Part shown: positions 26,496-35,323 of the stretch, in pieces
How the letters are laid out: every line of letters begins with the position of its first letter
Numbering within the stretch: position 1 is the stretch's first letter
DNA from: Clostridium ljungdahlii DSM 13528
Lineage (GTDB): Bacteria; Bacillota; Clostridia; Clostridiales; Clostridiaceae
DNA: 64,000 bases
Assembly (NCBI RefSeq): GCF_000143685.1
Contig: NC_014328.1
Location: forward strand, 2,914,001-2,978,000
Direction: 5' to 3'
Position numbers and translations under genes: made by a program
The notes under the pieces: generated by a model
Told to the model about the DNA's origin: nothing
Database searches by the model: none
Seen by the model: the letters and a program-made list of their open reading frames with translations, nothing else

Positions 26496-26530
26496 AAATA
26501 TCCACAAATATAATATATTTGTGGATATTT
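26496..26530 (-). terminator. Terminator of the SDR gene
   Basis: Near-perfect 17-bp stem AAATATCCACAAATATA with its complement and a one-base centre, T-run on the minus strand, three bases beyond the SDR stop. Confidence 0.75.
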
Positions 26531-26532
26531 TA

Positions 26533-27228
26533 CTACTTTCTCTTTATTCTATGCTTTTGAGGTTTTAAAGTAAGTTCTGTTACTACCAAGTTAGAAGGTT
26601 CCCTAAGTACCCATTCCACCACATCTGCTGTATCTTTACAACTTATATAAAAGTCTTCACTACTATCATCTTCACTGAAATTTGCATTTCTATAGAAATT
26701 TGATTTTGTCATATCTGGATGTATTGTTATTATTTTTACACCTGTTTTTCTCACTTCACTAAAAAGACTTTCAGAAAAATGAGTTAACCCTGCTTTTGTA
26801 GCAGAATAAGCACAACCATAAGTGCTTATTTCCTTTGCTGTAACTGATGATATATTTATTATAACTCCCTTATTTTTCTTAAGCTGCCTCATCAGTATAC
26901 TACAGAGTACCATAGGTACTTCTAAATTCACCGTTATCATTTCATGTATCTTTCTAGGATTTAATTCTTCATGGGGGCCAAAGTATCCTACTCCGGCATT
27001 ATTCACAAGTAAAAATATTTCACCTTTGGCCTTTATTTCATCTATTCTCTGGAAGAATTTATTTGTATTTGTTATATCACAGATTTCCCTTATAAAATTA
27101 GAACTATCAAATTCTACCTTGGAAAAATCTCTACCAAATCCGTAAACCTTATAACCCATATTCAATAGTCTCTGAGCTATTTCAAATCCTATACCTGAAG
27201 AAGCTCCCGTCACAATTGCAGTTTTCAT
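26533..27228 (-). CDS. Short-chain dehydrogenase/reductase
   Basis: 231 residues from the ATG at 27228. Cofactor loop TGASSGIGFEIAQ, NNAGVGYFG, catalytic Ser in NISSVTA and YSATKAG (Tyr/Lys) are all present. Basic residues after the first strand (GRDFSK) favour NADP(H). It follows SplB closely on the same strand. Substrate unknown. Confidence 0.92.
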   Translation of the reverse strand: MKTAIVTGASSGIGFEIAQRLLNMGYKVYGFGRDFSKVEFDSSNFIREICDITNTNKFFQRIDEIKAKGEIFLLVNNAGVGYFGPHEELNPRKIHEMITVNLEVPMVLCSILMRQLKKNKGVIINISSVTAKEISTYGCAYSATKAGLTHFSESLFSEVRKTGVKIITIHPDMTKSNFYRNANFSEDDSSEDFYISCKDTADVVEWVLREPSNLVVTELTLKPQKHRIKRK

Positions 27229-27260
27229 CCTTACACCCTCTCTGTAATTTTGCATTATTT

Positions 27261-28292
27261 TTATTGTACAAACACTTTAGATTTTTTAACATATTTGCAA
27301 ACCAGATCATATACAAAATTGACCAAAAGCTTATGATGCTCTTCTGAATAACTGCAAGTTCCATCTGCAATTTTAAATGGATAAGCCAATAATAGCGATT
27401 GTGGATTCATTTTCTCCATGTTCTTTAAATAATCCTTTCCAATTCTAAATACACCAATACTCACATCCTGTATATTTTCTTCCGGAATAGCCCTAAATGT
27501 ATCTTTTACACAATTTTTATAATATTTTTCCCAATTATGTACATATAACAGTGGATCAAAGCAAACTCTCACCTTCCATCCCCTATCTACAGCACTTTTA
27601 ATACTATTCAACCTGGGCCTAAAACTTGGAGCACTCATTTCATATTTCCTGCAAATTTCTTCTGGTGAAAGAGTCCATGCAAGTATTACATTATCCTGCG
27701 GCACCACATCTTCTATACTTTTAAAATTGGAACTTTTAGTTCTTACCTCTATTTTTAAATTATTATGTTTTTCTGCAAACTGTATCCATTTTCTAATAAA
27801 ACCTGTTATATTTTCAAAGGCCATAAGATCCGTATCATAAGATATACATAAATAAACGGAGTGCTTTTTTAGAATACACTCCACCTGTTTGAAAACATCT
27901 TCCAAATTCACAAATAGAACTATATTTGCCGAAGAATAAACTCCTTGCAAATAACAATACTCGCAATTATACAAGCAATTCATAATAGATGAAGTATAAT
28001 AAAAATGTTCATTTCCAAAATCATCACATACCCTTGCACCTTCATAAATTAAGTTTCCATCATTGCGTGCAAGTATTAGTTTAGGAGACTTTTTTTGCAC
28101 CAGAAAATCTTGATTGTGTCTGCAAAATACATCTTTATAATGATTTATTTTTATAACATTGGATTTTTTAAACTTAGACAGTATCCTCTTTGTATTTTCA
28201 TTTTCAATAACCCCTTTTTCCACATAAATATGAGAAAAACTACATAAGTTCAAGCTGTTGTACAAGTTTTTCAAAATACATCTTCCTCTCAT
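27261..28292 (-). CDS. splB: Spore photoproduct lyase (radical SAM)
   Basis: About 343 residues, depending on start. The cluster motif CLYNCEYCYLQGVYSSANIV (Cys-x3-Cys-x2-Cys) is diagnostic for SplB. The open frame runs up to 28328, but sequence before about 28253-28292 overlaps the upstream gene and does not look like SplB; ATG 28292 or a TTG further in is likely. It repairs the thymine dimer of UV-irradiated spores during germination, so the host sporulates. Confidence 0.93.
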   Translation of the reverse strand: MRGRCILKNLYNSLNLCSFSHIYVEKGVIENENTKRILSKFKKSNVIKINHYKDVFCRHNQDFLVQKKSPKLILARNDGNLIYEGARVCDDFGNEHFYYTSSIMNCLYNCEYCYLQGVYSSANIVLFVNLEDVFKQVECILKKHSVYLCISYDTDLMAFENITGFIRKWIQFAEKHNNLKIEVRTKSSNFKSIEDVVPQDNVILAWTLSPEEICRKYEMSAPSFRPRLNSIKSAVDRGWKVRVCFDPLLYVHNWEKYYKNCVKDTFRAIPEENIQDVSIGVFRIGKDYLKNMEKMNPQSLLLAYPFKIADGTCSYSEEHHKLLVNFVYDLVCKYVKKSKVFVQ

Positions 28293-29073
28293 ATTTAGTC
28301 TTACAGTAAATCTGGGTAAAGGGCTCAAGAGCTAGGATTAAGTTATCATTTCTAACCTTATATCCTTTAGCTAACTTCTTTAACTGGTGCTGCATGGAAA
28401 CAGATAAATTAAAATTGCATACTATTTCATTTATATAGTTCATGTCCTTTTCATCCAATATATCCTTAGGTTTTGCACATTCGTGTTCGATATCCTGTAT
28501 CCAACTACATATTTCATCTAACTGTTCACAAATTAATTCAGTAACTTTTTCCCCAGTTACATTTGTTCCATCCAAATAGTCAGATACTATCTTCAAAGAA
28601 TAAATTCTATGGGGCGGCATAAATATAGATACCGCTTGAAAAAAAGCAGCTCCTTCCATGTCTACAATGTCTCCTCTTATTTTTTCTAGATCATTTTCAT
28701 CCACTATTTTTGCAAAACTCTCCAAACATGCTTCTTTAAAAGGATGTTTAAATATCATGTCAGGATAAAAATCCTTATCCGTAATGTTATCAATTATTTT
28801 ATTACAAAGTACTAATGTTCCAATTTGAAACGTTCTATCTTTACTTCCACAAACGCCTATATTTATAAAGGTATCGTATTGGTCAGCTTCAAATTTAGCT
28901 ATAATATATGCACAAGCAGAAGCCATATTTATTGCTCCAGTTTTACTTACTATAAGTACAATTTCTTCATTTTTAAAAACTTGAATTTTATTTACGGAAT
29001 TATCCCTTTTTAAATCAAACCTTTCTATAAATGGCTTTGCCTCACAATGTAATGCTGTTACTATAAAAACCAT
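28240..29073 (-). CDS. Nucleoside phosphorylase-superfamily protein (MTA/SAH nucleosidase-like)
   Basis: 277 residues. N-terminal 190 residues match the PNP/UDP superfamily: FIVTALHCEAKPFIERF, FINIGVCGSKD and the purine/ribose site DIVDMEGAAFFQA with the catalytic-type Asp in KIVSDYLDG. The C-terminal 80 residues are an extra helical extension. It overlaps splB by about 50 bases and precedes it, an arrangement suggesting coupled expression, perhaps to clear 5'-deoxyadenosine or related products of radical SAM chemistry (inference). Confidence 0.82.
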   Translation of the reverse strand: MVFIVTALHCEAKPFIERFDLKRDNSVNKIQVFKNEEIVLIVSKTGAINMASACAYIIAKFEADQYDTFINIGVCGSKDRTFQIGTLVLCNKIIDNITDKDFYPDMIFKHPFKEACLESFAKIVDENDLEKIRGDIVDMEGAAFFQAVSIFMPPHRIYSLKIVSDYLDGTNVTGEKVTELICEQLDEICSWIQDIEHECAKPKDILDEKDMNYINEIVCNFNLSVSMQHQLKKLAKGYKVRNDNLILALEPFTQIYCKTKYERKMYFEKLVQQLELM

Positions 29074-29147
29074 ATTTGCCTCCCTGTTGCCACTGTATTT
29101 ATAAATAATTATACTTTAAATATACACTGAAGTGTATTAAATATCTA

Positions 29148-29738
29148 TTACTTTATCCCCCTGCATAAATACCTTTTTATTTTATAGTTCCAATCTTCAT
29201 AAACTTCACCATAGTCTTCTTTTACAAATTCTAAAAATTCATCTAATACTCCCAATTTATCTAATCCTTTCATTAAATGTCTTGGATAATCGCAGCATTT
29301 GGAATAATTATTTTTAGGATCTATTACTTTTATGGAAGAATCTTTACATAAATATAAGTCCTTACACCTTATATCCAGTTTAGTAAACTTGAGTTTCTGA
29401 AACTCTTTAATAAGATTAATAATGTTCTTTGCAACTTTTTCATTTAACCCATTTTGTTTAATGTAGTAATCAAGTCTCTCCCCTTTTGCATAACTTCTCA
29501 CAATATAATAAAGCCCATGAGAATATATTTTAGGAAAATACTTGCTCTTACTAGTTTTTTGTAATATGTTATATTCACTTCTGCAAACATATTTGCTTTT
29601 AAATATTTTAATCACTCTATTATTATCTTCTAATAAATAAACAATTCCATTATGACCACATCCTAAAAAATTTGCCCTCCTAAGCATGTTTTCAGCTGCG
29701 CTATCTAATTGAATATAATATCCATCCCTTTTCTTCAT
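29148..29738 (-). CDS. Protein kinase-like (RIO/lipopolysaccharide-kinase-like) protein
   Basis: 196 residues. A small kinase fold can be followed: glycine loop LGCGHNGIVYLL, VIKIFKSK with the ATP-binding Lys, Glu-type position near SEYNIL, the hinge VRSYAKGERLDYYI, a catalytic loop KLDIRCKDLYL replacing HRDLKPxN, and VIDPKNN replacing DFG. It is shorter than Ser/Thr kinases. It may phosphorylate a small molecule or be degenerate. GAAAGGTATATTT precedes the ATG. Confidence 0.7.
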   Translation of the reverse strand: MKKRDGYYIQLDSAAENMLRRANFLGCGHNGIVYLLEDNNRVIKIFKSKYVCRSEYNILQKTSKSKYFPKIYSHGLYYIVRSYAKGERLDYYIKQNGLNEKVAKNIINLIKEFQKLKFTKLDIRCKDLYLCKDSSIKVIDPKNNYSKCCDYPRHLMKGLDKLGVLDEFLEFVKEDYGEVYEDWNYKIKRYLCRGIK

Positions 29739-29792
29739 AAATATACCTTTCTATATTATTCTTAGTATATTGTATGAAACTATATTTTGTAA

Positions 29793-29821
29793 CATGAGTA
29801 CTTAAAATCAAGTATCTCATG
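29793..29821. terminator. Hairpin between kinase-like and MFS genes
   Basis: CATGAGTACTT pairs with AAGTATCTCATG with one bulged base; no strong T-run on either side, so terminator activity is uncertain. Confidence 0.4.
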
Positions 29822-29839
29822 GTAATATAGAAAATTTTT

Positions 29840-31288
29840 TTACTTTATTTTGAATTTCTTTGGAAAAAGTAATCCAAATAAGAAAGAAATCAAATTTATT
29901 CCAATAACGCATATAAATAAAAGATGCAAACCTGAAATCAAAGATTTCTTTATCAATTGAAGTGAAACACCACTATTTAAAATAGATGAAGAATAAAGAT
30001 TACTTGGATTTATGTCTTTTATTCCTATGTTCTGGAAATACTTTATTATACTTAAATTAAATATAGTACCGAATATGCTCACACCTATGGTTTGTCCTAA
30101 ATTTCGAAGAAGAATATTTGATGCCGTAGCTGCTCCTCTCATATCATAGTTTACAGAATCCTGCACCACTATAGTGACAATTGTAAAAGTACCTCCAAAA
30201 CCAAAACCCATTATAGAGACACACAATATAATCCAAGGTAATGCTGAACCTACACTAAAAGTCAATAAAATGAAACTAGAAAGCAACAATATAATGGAAC
30301 ATATTAAAATTATACTTTTTTCCTTATATATAGTCAGCCATTTTGAAAGAACTATAGAAGATATAAGCCAGGTAAATGACATAGGAGCAATACAAATGCC
30401 TGAAATAGTTGCTCCAAATCCAAGTACATTTTGAATATAAATTGGCATATATACATCAATTGCAATTAGTGAAGCTGATACTAAAAAGCCTATTATACTG
30501 ACAACTATGTTGACTCTTGTAAATATTTCAAAAGGCATGATAGGCTCCTCCGACTTTTTTTCCACAAAATAAAATACAAACATAAGTGCTAAAGCTACAC
30601 CTATGCATATAACTGGAAGAACCATGTCAGGCGAACTTTTTTTCCCGACACTTAAAAATCCATACAAAATAAGCACTATGGAAGTAGTTAAAACCAGTGT
30701 TCCCATATAATCTATTCTTACTTTCCTCTTCTTAAAATTCTCCTTTAAATTATTTTTAAGAAGCACTATAGAAATTATTCCAAAAGGTATATTTATAAAA
30801 AATATCCAGTGCCAGGAGAGTGTATCTATTAGAAATCCTCCTAAGAAAGGGCCAAGTAGACTAGCAACTCCCCACACTGTACCTACCCATCCTTGAATCT
30901 TTGCCCTCTCAGAAGCAGCAAATAAATCTCCAACTATAGTATATGTTACTGTAAATATTGAGCCTGCACCTATTCCTTGAAGAGCACGAAAAGCTATAAG
31001 TGAATACATATTCATAGATATTCCACATAAAAAGCTTCCTAATAAAAATATTGATATTCCTACAATTAATGTATTTTTTCTTCCATATAAATCTGATAAT
31101 TTACCATATATAGGCGTAGTTATAGTAGAAGTAAGTAAGTACATAGAAAATATCCAGCTCATTAATTCAAACCCATTTAAGCTTTTCACAATAGTTGGAA
31201 TAGCCGTAGTTACAACAGTTCCTTCTACAGCACCAAGAAATGTAGCTAGCATTATTGCAATTATTATATTTCTGTTTTTTGACTCCAT
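29840..31288 (-). CDS. MFS drug exporter, DHA2 family (14 membrane segments)
   Basis: 482 residues with 14 hydrophobic segments. Family motifs: GKLSDLYGRKN (motif A), the promiscuous antiporter motif C in LLGPFLGGFLID, and an early acidic residue in GAVEGTVVTTAIPTIV as in EmrB/QacA. Such pumps expel lipophilic cations or drugs by proton exchange. AAAGGATGTG precedes the ATG. No linked regulator is visible. Confidence 0.9.
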   Translation of the reverse strand: MESKNRNIIIAIMLATFLGAVEGTVVTTAIPTIVKSLNGFELMSWIFSMYLLTSTITTPIYGKLSDLYGRKNTLIVGISIFLLGSFLCGISMNMYSLIAFRALQGIGAGSIFTVTYTIVGDLFAASERAKIQGWVGTVWGVASLLGPFLGGFLIDTLSWHWIFFINIPFGIISIVLLKNNLKENFKKRKVRIDYMGTLVLTTSIVLILYGFLSVGKKSSPDMVLPVICIGVALALMFVFYFVEKKSEEPIMPFEIFTRVNIVVSIIGFLVSASLIAIDVYMPIYIQNVLGFGATISGICIAPMSFTWLISSIVLSKWLTIYKEKSIILICSIILLLSSFILLTFSVGSALPWIILCVSIMGFGFGGTFTIVTIVVQDSVNYDMRGAATASNILLRNLGQTIGVSIFGTIFNLSIIKYFQNIGIKDINPSNLYSSSILNSGVSLQLIKKSLISGLHLLFICVIGINLISFLFGLLFPKKFKIK

Positions 31289-31349
31289 ATTAAATCACAT
31301 CCTTTAGTAAGTACCGAAATTTGTCCTTAAAAAAACCTCAGGTTTATAT

Positions 31350-31404
31350 GGCATTTTCAAAGGAATAACTTGTCAGTATGCTATCCTATTTTCTTTCAAA
31401 TGCC
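31350..31404. mobile_element. Family 2 MITE-like element, short copy
   Basis: 55 bases with the same ends (GGCATTTTCAAAGGAATAAC and the TTTCTTTCAAATGCC end) and the internal TGTCAGTATGCTATC, but without the GC-rich core of the 21.7-kb copy. Lies between the MFS and DUF1016 genes. Confidence 0.65.
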
Positions 31405-31438
31405 TTATAGTCCTGAAGTTTCATTCAATATCCTTTTT

Positions 31439-32608
31439 TCAATCTTTTAATTTTATCTTAATTCCACGTCCTATTTCCTTTATAGTAGGTAATATTCCTT
31501 CAAATTGCTCTGGTATATTTTCACTTAACATATATTCTGCATTTTTAGGATCATCTACATCCTTAAAGGCATACTGTACAATTAGCTTTTCTCCATCCTT
31601 ACATAAAACTATACCTATAGATGAGTTGTCCCCTTCATCTCTTACTGAGTCATCCATGGCAGAAAGATGGAAAGTTAAAATTCCAAGATATTCTGGTTTA
31701 AATTTCCCTATTTTTAGTTCAACAGCTATATAACATTTTAATTTCAAATTGTAAAAAAGTAAATCCTCATAATAATCTCCACCTGAAAGTTCCATATGAT
31801 GTTTTTTTCCTACTAAGGCAAATCCAGAATTCAATTCCAGGAAAAATTCTACTACACTCTTTATAAAATGCTGTTGAAAAGCCTTTTCTTTAATTTCATC
31901 TGAAATGTCCATAAAATCCATGAGATACTCATCTTTTAGTATAGGAGAAAATTTTTTAATATCACCTTCAGATAGATCTTCTCCCTGTTCTTTTGAAATA
32001 GCATCCTTTATGAAACAAAAACTGTCTTCAGATTTTGTTTTTGTTTTTTCTTCATTCTTTTCTTCTTCAGAGTCTTTTTCCTCAGAAGTAATAATGCTTT
32101 TACTTTCAATATTTTCTTTTTCAGGGGATTCTGCATTAAAAAGTTCTGCATAGTCTAATTCCTCAATTCCACACTCTTTATCTATCTCCCCTATTAAATC
32201 TTCAACGGACCAATCTTTTTCCCACATCTTATCTATGTATTCTTTTCTTTTATCAACATTTCTTATCTTATTCATGAGAATTAAGTTACACGACCAGCTT
32301 ATTTTAGATGACAATTGACTTACATAATCCTGAGAATTATATTCTTCAGCAAATCTAGCCATATTTTCTAAATTCTTTTCTGTAAAGCATAGATTACCTG
32401 GGAACTTACCTTTAAGATATTCTACTGTTTCACTTATAAATTCCGACTCGCAGCCTTCTTTTTCTCTCATTAAAATTAAATTTCCTATCTTCCAGTAGAG
32501 CATAAACATATACTCATTTATATTTACCAGTGCTTTATTTTTAAAAAGAATTATATCTTCCTCTAAGTTCTTAAAAAATGTATCCATATCATTATGATGT
32601 TCTATCAT
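31439..32608 (-). CDS. DUF1016/YhcG-family PD-(D/E)xK nuclease
   Basis: 389 residues. The N-terminal DUF1016 helical domain (about 8-145) has YWKIGNLI and the SWSCNLILMNK-type end. The C-terminal nuclease domain shows GGDYYEDLLFYN and YIAVELKIGKFKPEYLG, the D..ExK catalytic pattern, then a conserved MDDSVRDEGDNSSIGIVLC. Between them lies an unusual Glu/Lys/Ser-rich linker (about 160-200). The family is thought to act on branched or foreign DNA; orphan here. Confidence 0.88.
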   Translation of the reverse strand: MIEHHNDMDTFFKNLEEDIILFKNKALVNINEYMFMLYWKIGNLILMREKEGCESEFISETVEYLKGKFPGNLCFTEKNLENMARFAEEYNSQDYVSQLSSKISWSCNLILMNKIRNVDKRKEYIDKMWEKDWSVEDLIGEIDKECGIEELDYAELFNAESPEKENIESKSIITSEEKDSEEEKNEEKTKTKSEDSFCFIKDAISKEQGEDLSEGDIKKFSPILKDEYLMDFMDISDEIKEKAFQQHFIKSVVEFFLELNSGFALVGKKHHMELSGGDYYEDLLFYNLKLKCYIAVELKIGKFKPEYLGILTFHLSAMDDSVRDEGDNSSIGIVLCKDGEKLIVQYAFKDVDDPKNAEYMLSENIPEQFEGILPTIKEIGRGIKIKLKD

Positions 32609-32706
32609 TTAAAAAATCACCTCACAATAAAATTTTTCCCATAATTTTATTATAGGGTAAAACATATAATATTACTACCCAGGTCATAGTCATTTATTTG
32701 TAATTT

Positions 32707-33618
32707 CTAATCTTTAAAATTTATACTTTTTACATATCTATCTTTTCCAAGCACTGTTTTTTCAAATATACTTTGGGCATTTTGTAGATACAATTCTGGT
32801 TTAGGCATAGAAGGACTAAAATGAGTAAGCCACAATTCTCCCACTTCCGCCCTTTTGGCAAGAGCAGCTGCTTCTGAAAATAACATATGTTTATACTGAA
32901 TGGCCTTTGAAATATTTTCATCTTCTCCATACATCCCCTCACATATAAATACATCAGATTTTTCTACAAATTGAGCTAATTCATGGGTTGGTCTTGAATC
33001 GGTACAATAAGACACTTTTAATCCACTTCTTTTATCTCCAAGTACCATTTCAGGAGTATATATTTTTTCTCCATATTCTATCTTTTCTCCCTTTTGAAGT
33101 CTGTTCCAGAGGATTAACGGCACTTGATTTTTTAAAGCTTTGTCTCTATCAAATTTTCTATTTCTATCTACACCTATGGAATATGCAAAACATGGCATTC
33201 CGTGGTCTACAGGTAATACATCTATATTAAAATCTCCTATTTTTTCAAAGTAACTTTCTTTACCACAAAGTTCAAGTAAGTTTATGCTATAGGGGAGCAC
33301 AGGTGCTATTACCATAAGTCCCTCTATTACTTTTCTTAATCCTATAGGTCCAATTATCGTGATAGGCATATTTCTGCCAGAATTAGCTATGGTAAGAAGC
33401 AATCCTGGCAGACCTGCTATGTGGTCTGCATGAAAGTGTGTAAATAAAATTACATCTATATTTTTTATTTTACATCCAAGTATTTTTAAGCTAACTTGAG
33501 TTCCCTCACCACAATCTATAAGTAGTTTTTTTCCATTATAAGATGCTATCATAGATGTAAGGTACCTATCTGGCACAGGCATACTTCCCCCACATCCTAA
33601 TAAGCATAAATCCAACAT
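32707..33618 (-). CDS. rnz: Ribonuclease Z
   Basis: 303 residues from ATG 33618 (GAAGGTGG in front). The metallo-beta-lactamase motif is [11 protein letters not shown]; further ligands lie in [19 protein letters not shown] and the final LTHFSP. Length and the [11 protein letters not shown] start fit tRNase Z, which removes the 3' trailer of tRNA precursors. A truncated family 1 repeat lies in its upstream region. Confidence 0.93.
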   Translation of the reverse strand: MLDLCLLGCGGSMPVPDRYLTSMIASYNGKKLLIDCGEGTQVSLKILGCKIKNIDVILFTHFHADHIAGLPGLLLTIANSGRNMPITIIGPIGLRKVIEGLMVIAPVLPYSINLLELCGKESYFEKIGDFNIDVLPVDHGMPCFAYSIGVDRNRKFDRDKALKNQVPLILWNRLQKGEKIEYGEKIYTPEMVLGDKRSGLKVSYCTDSRPTHELAQFVEKSDVFICEGMYGEDENISKAIQYKHMLFSEAAALAKRAEVGELWLTHFSPSMPKPELYLQNAQSIFEKTVLGKDRYVKSINFKD

Positions 33619-33688
33619 AATTTCCACCTTCTCTTCTAATTAGTATACGCCTAATGTCTATTTTTAAGCTAGAACTTAATTTAATTTT

Positions 33689-33745
33689 TTTATCTGATGA
33701 CTACCTGCTCTAATACTTCATCTTATGCCAAGAACTCTGTTTATC
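33689..33745 (-). repeat. Family 1 RNA-like repeat, truncated copy A
   Basis: 57 bases matching both ends of the 43.6-kb copy: GTATTAGAGCAGGTAGTCAT with CAGATAAA on one side and GATAAACAGAGTTCTTGGCA on the other (minus strand), but with about 130 internal bases missing. It lies about 70 bases upstream of rnz on the same strand. Confidence 0.65.
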
Positions 33746-33879
33746 ACTTGAGAGATTAAAATAAAAAAATAGGATTTATCCTGAGATCATCTTCACCTTC
33801 AGTGATAAATCCTTAATTATATAAGTGTTTTAAAATAATTCATCTATTATAACTTTTATTTAAGAAGTTTTTACGGCAA

Positions 33880-34101
33880 TCATGCACTTAATATTAAATC
33901 ATCAATTTTACAGCCAAGTATCTTTGCAATCACTGCAACTTTTTCAAGGCTTGGATTTTTCTTATCTCCTCTCTCCAATTCTTCCAAATAAGATTTTGAA
34001 ATTGAAGTTTGAAATCTGGTATCTTTAGCAAGATTTTGAATATCCAAAGTAGTATATCCCAAACTTACTCTTATATCACGAATTTTTTTTCCGTTTAACA
34101 T
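33880..34101 (-). CDS. XRE-family helix-turn-helix protein
   Basis: 73 residues, essentially one HTH domain: IRDIRVSLGYTTLDIQNLAK as the first part and SISKSYLEELERGDKKNPSL as recognition region, then VAVIAKILGCKIDDLIL. AGGGGGTTTTCTT precedes the ATG. Divergent from birA. Confidence 0.88.
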   Translation of the reverse strand: MLNGKKIRDIRVSLGYTTLDIQNLAKDTRFQTSISKSYLEELERGDKKNPSLEKVAVIAKILGCKIDDLILSA

Positions 34102-34262
34102 AAGAAAACCCCCTATTTAATATTAACTTCTTTAAATTGATTATATTACTTTTAAGCAGGAATTTACAGATAAATTTTATTTTTTTAATATAAACCTAAC
34201 AAATATTTAATAGTACAACTGTGTTATAATACCATTAAGTATTATAATAAGGTGGTTTTTAC

Positions 34263-35252
34263 ATGAAACATTATGAAGTTCTTTACTTACTAAAAGAAAA
34301 TAGAAATGACTTTGTTTCCGGTCAACTTATAAGTGAGAAATTAGGTGTAAGTCGTACTGCTATATGGAAATATATAAAAGCATTAAAGGAAGAAGGTTAT
34401 ACTATAGACTCTTCCTCTAAAAAAGGATATAAACTTATAAGTTCCCCTGATATACTTACTTCTGAAGAAATTAAGGGCTATTTGAATACAAAATATATAG
34501 GCAAAAAAATTATTCATTATGAAAGCATAGGATCTACAAATACCACAGCAAAAAAATTAGCTGAACAGGAAGAAGAAAATGGAACTATAATTATAGCCGA
34601 AGAACAAACTGCAGGACGCGGCAGGATCGGCAGAACATGGTCATCTCCTAAATATAAAAGTATATATTTTTCTATAATATTGAGGCCGAATGTAAATCCT
34701 ATGGAAGTTCCAAAGATAACACAGATAATTGCTGCTGCCATAATAGAAGGATTAAAAGAATTAAAAATAGAGGCTAAAGTAAAATGGCCAAATGATATAG
34801 TAATAGATGGTAAAAAGGTTTGCGGTATTTTGACAGAAATGAGCGGTGAGTTAAATAAAGTAAATTATGTAATTCCTGGAATAGGCATAAATGTAAACTT
34901 AAACAAAGAAGATTTCCAAGAAGATATTTTAAATAAAGCCACTTCTCTTAAAATAGAAACAGGATCAACTATGGATAGAAAAGTTATCTTAGGTACTATA
35001 TTAAATAAATTTGAACCTCTATATGAAGAATTCGTTCAAAAAGGGACTATTGAATCCTCTATAGAAGTATGCAAAAATAATTCTGCTGCTATAGGTAAAA
35101 ATATACGTATAATTCAAAATAAAAGTGAAAGACAGGCAAAAGCAGTAGATCTAGCTGAGGATGGTAGATTAATCGTACAATATGAAAATGGTTCTTTTGA
35201 AAAATTAATATCTGGGGAAATTTCTATAAGGGGTTTAGATAAATATATTTAA
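34263..35252 (+). CDS. birA: Bifunctional biotin-protein ligase / biotin operon repressor
   Basis: 329 residues. N-terminal winged helix (about 1-65, SEKLGVSRTAIWKYIKALKE), then the ligase domain with GSTNTTAKKLAE, the biotinyl-AMP loop GRGRIGRTWSSP and KWPNDIVIDGKKVCGIL, and a small C-terminal SH3-like domain. It attaches biotin to carboxylase carrier proteins and, with the HTH, can repress biotin genes. AAGGTGG precedes the ATG. Followed by iadA on the same strand. Confidence 0.95.
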   Translation: MKHYEVLYLLKENRNDFVSGQLISEKLGVSRTAIWKYIKALKEEGYTIDSSSKKGYKLISSPDILTSEEIKGYLNTKYIGKKIIHYESIGSTNTTAKKLAEQEEENGTIIIAEEQTAGRGRIGRTWSSPKYKSIYFSIILRPNVNPMEVPKITQIIAAAIIEGLKELKIEAKVKWPNDIVIDGKKVCGILTEMSGELNKVNYVIPGIGINVNLNKEDFQEDILNKATSLKIETGSTMDRKVILGTILNKFEPLYEEFVQKGTIESSIEVCKNNSAAIGKNIRIIQNKSERQAKAVDLAEDGRLIVQYENGSFEKLISGEISIRGLDKYI

Positions 35253-35323
35253 AATGGTTAAAACTTTTATATTTAAATCATAATAAAAATATCGGCAAAA
35301 TATATTTAAGGATGTGCTAAAAA

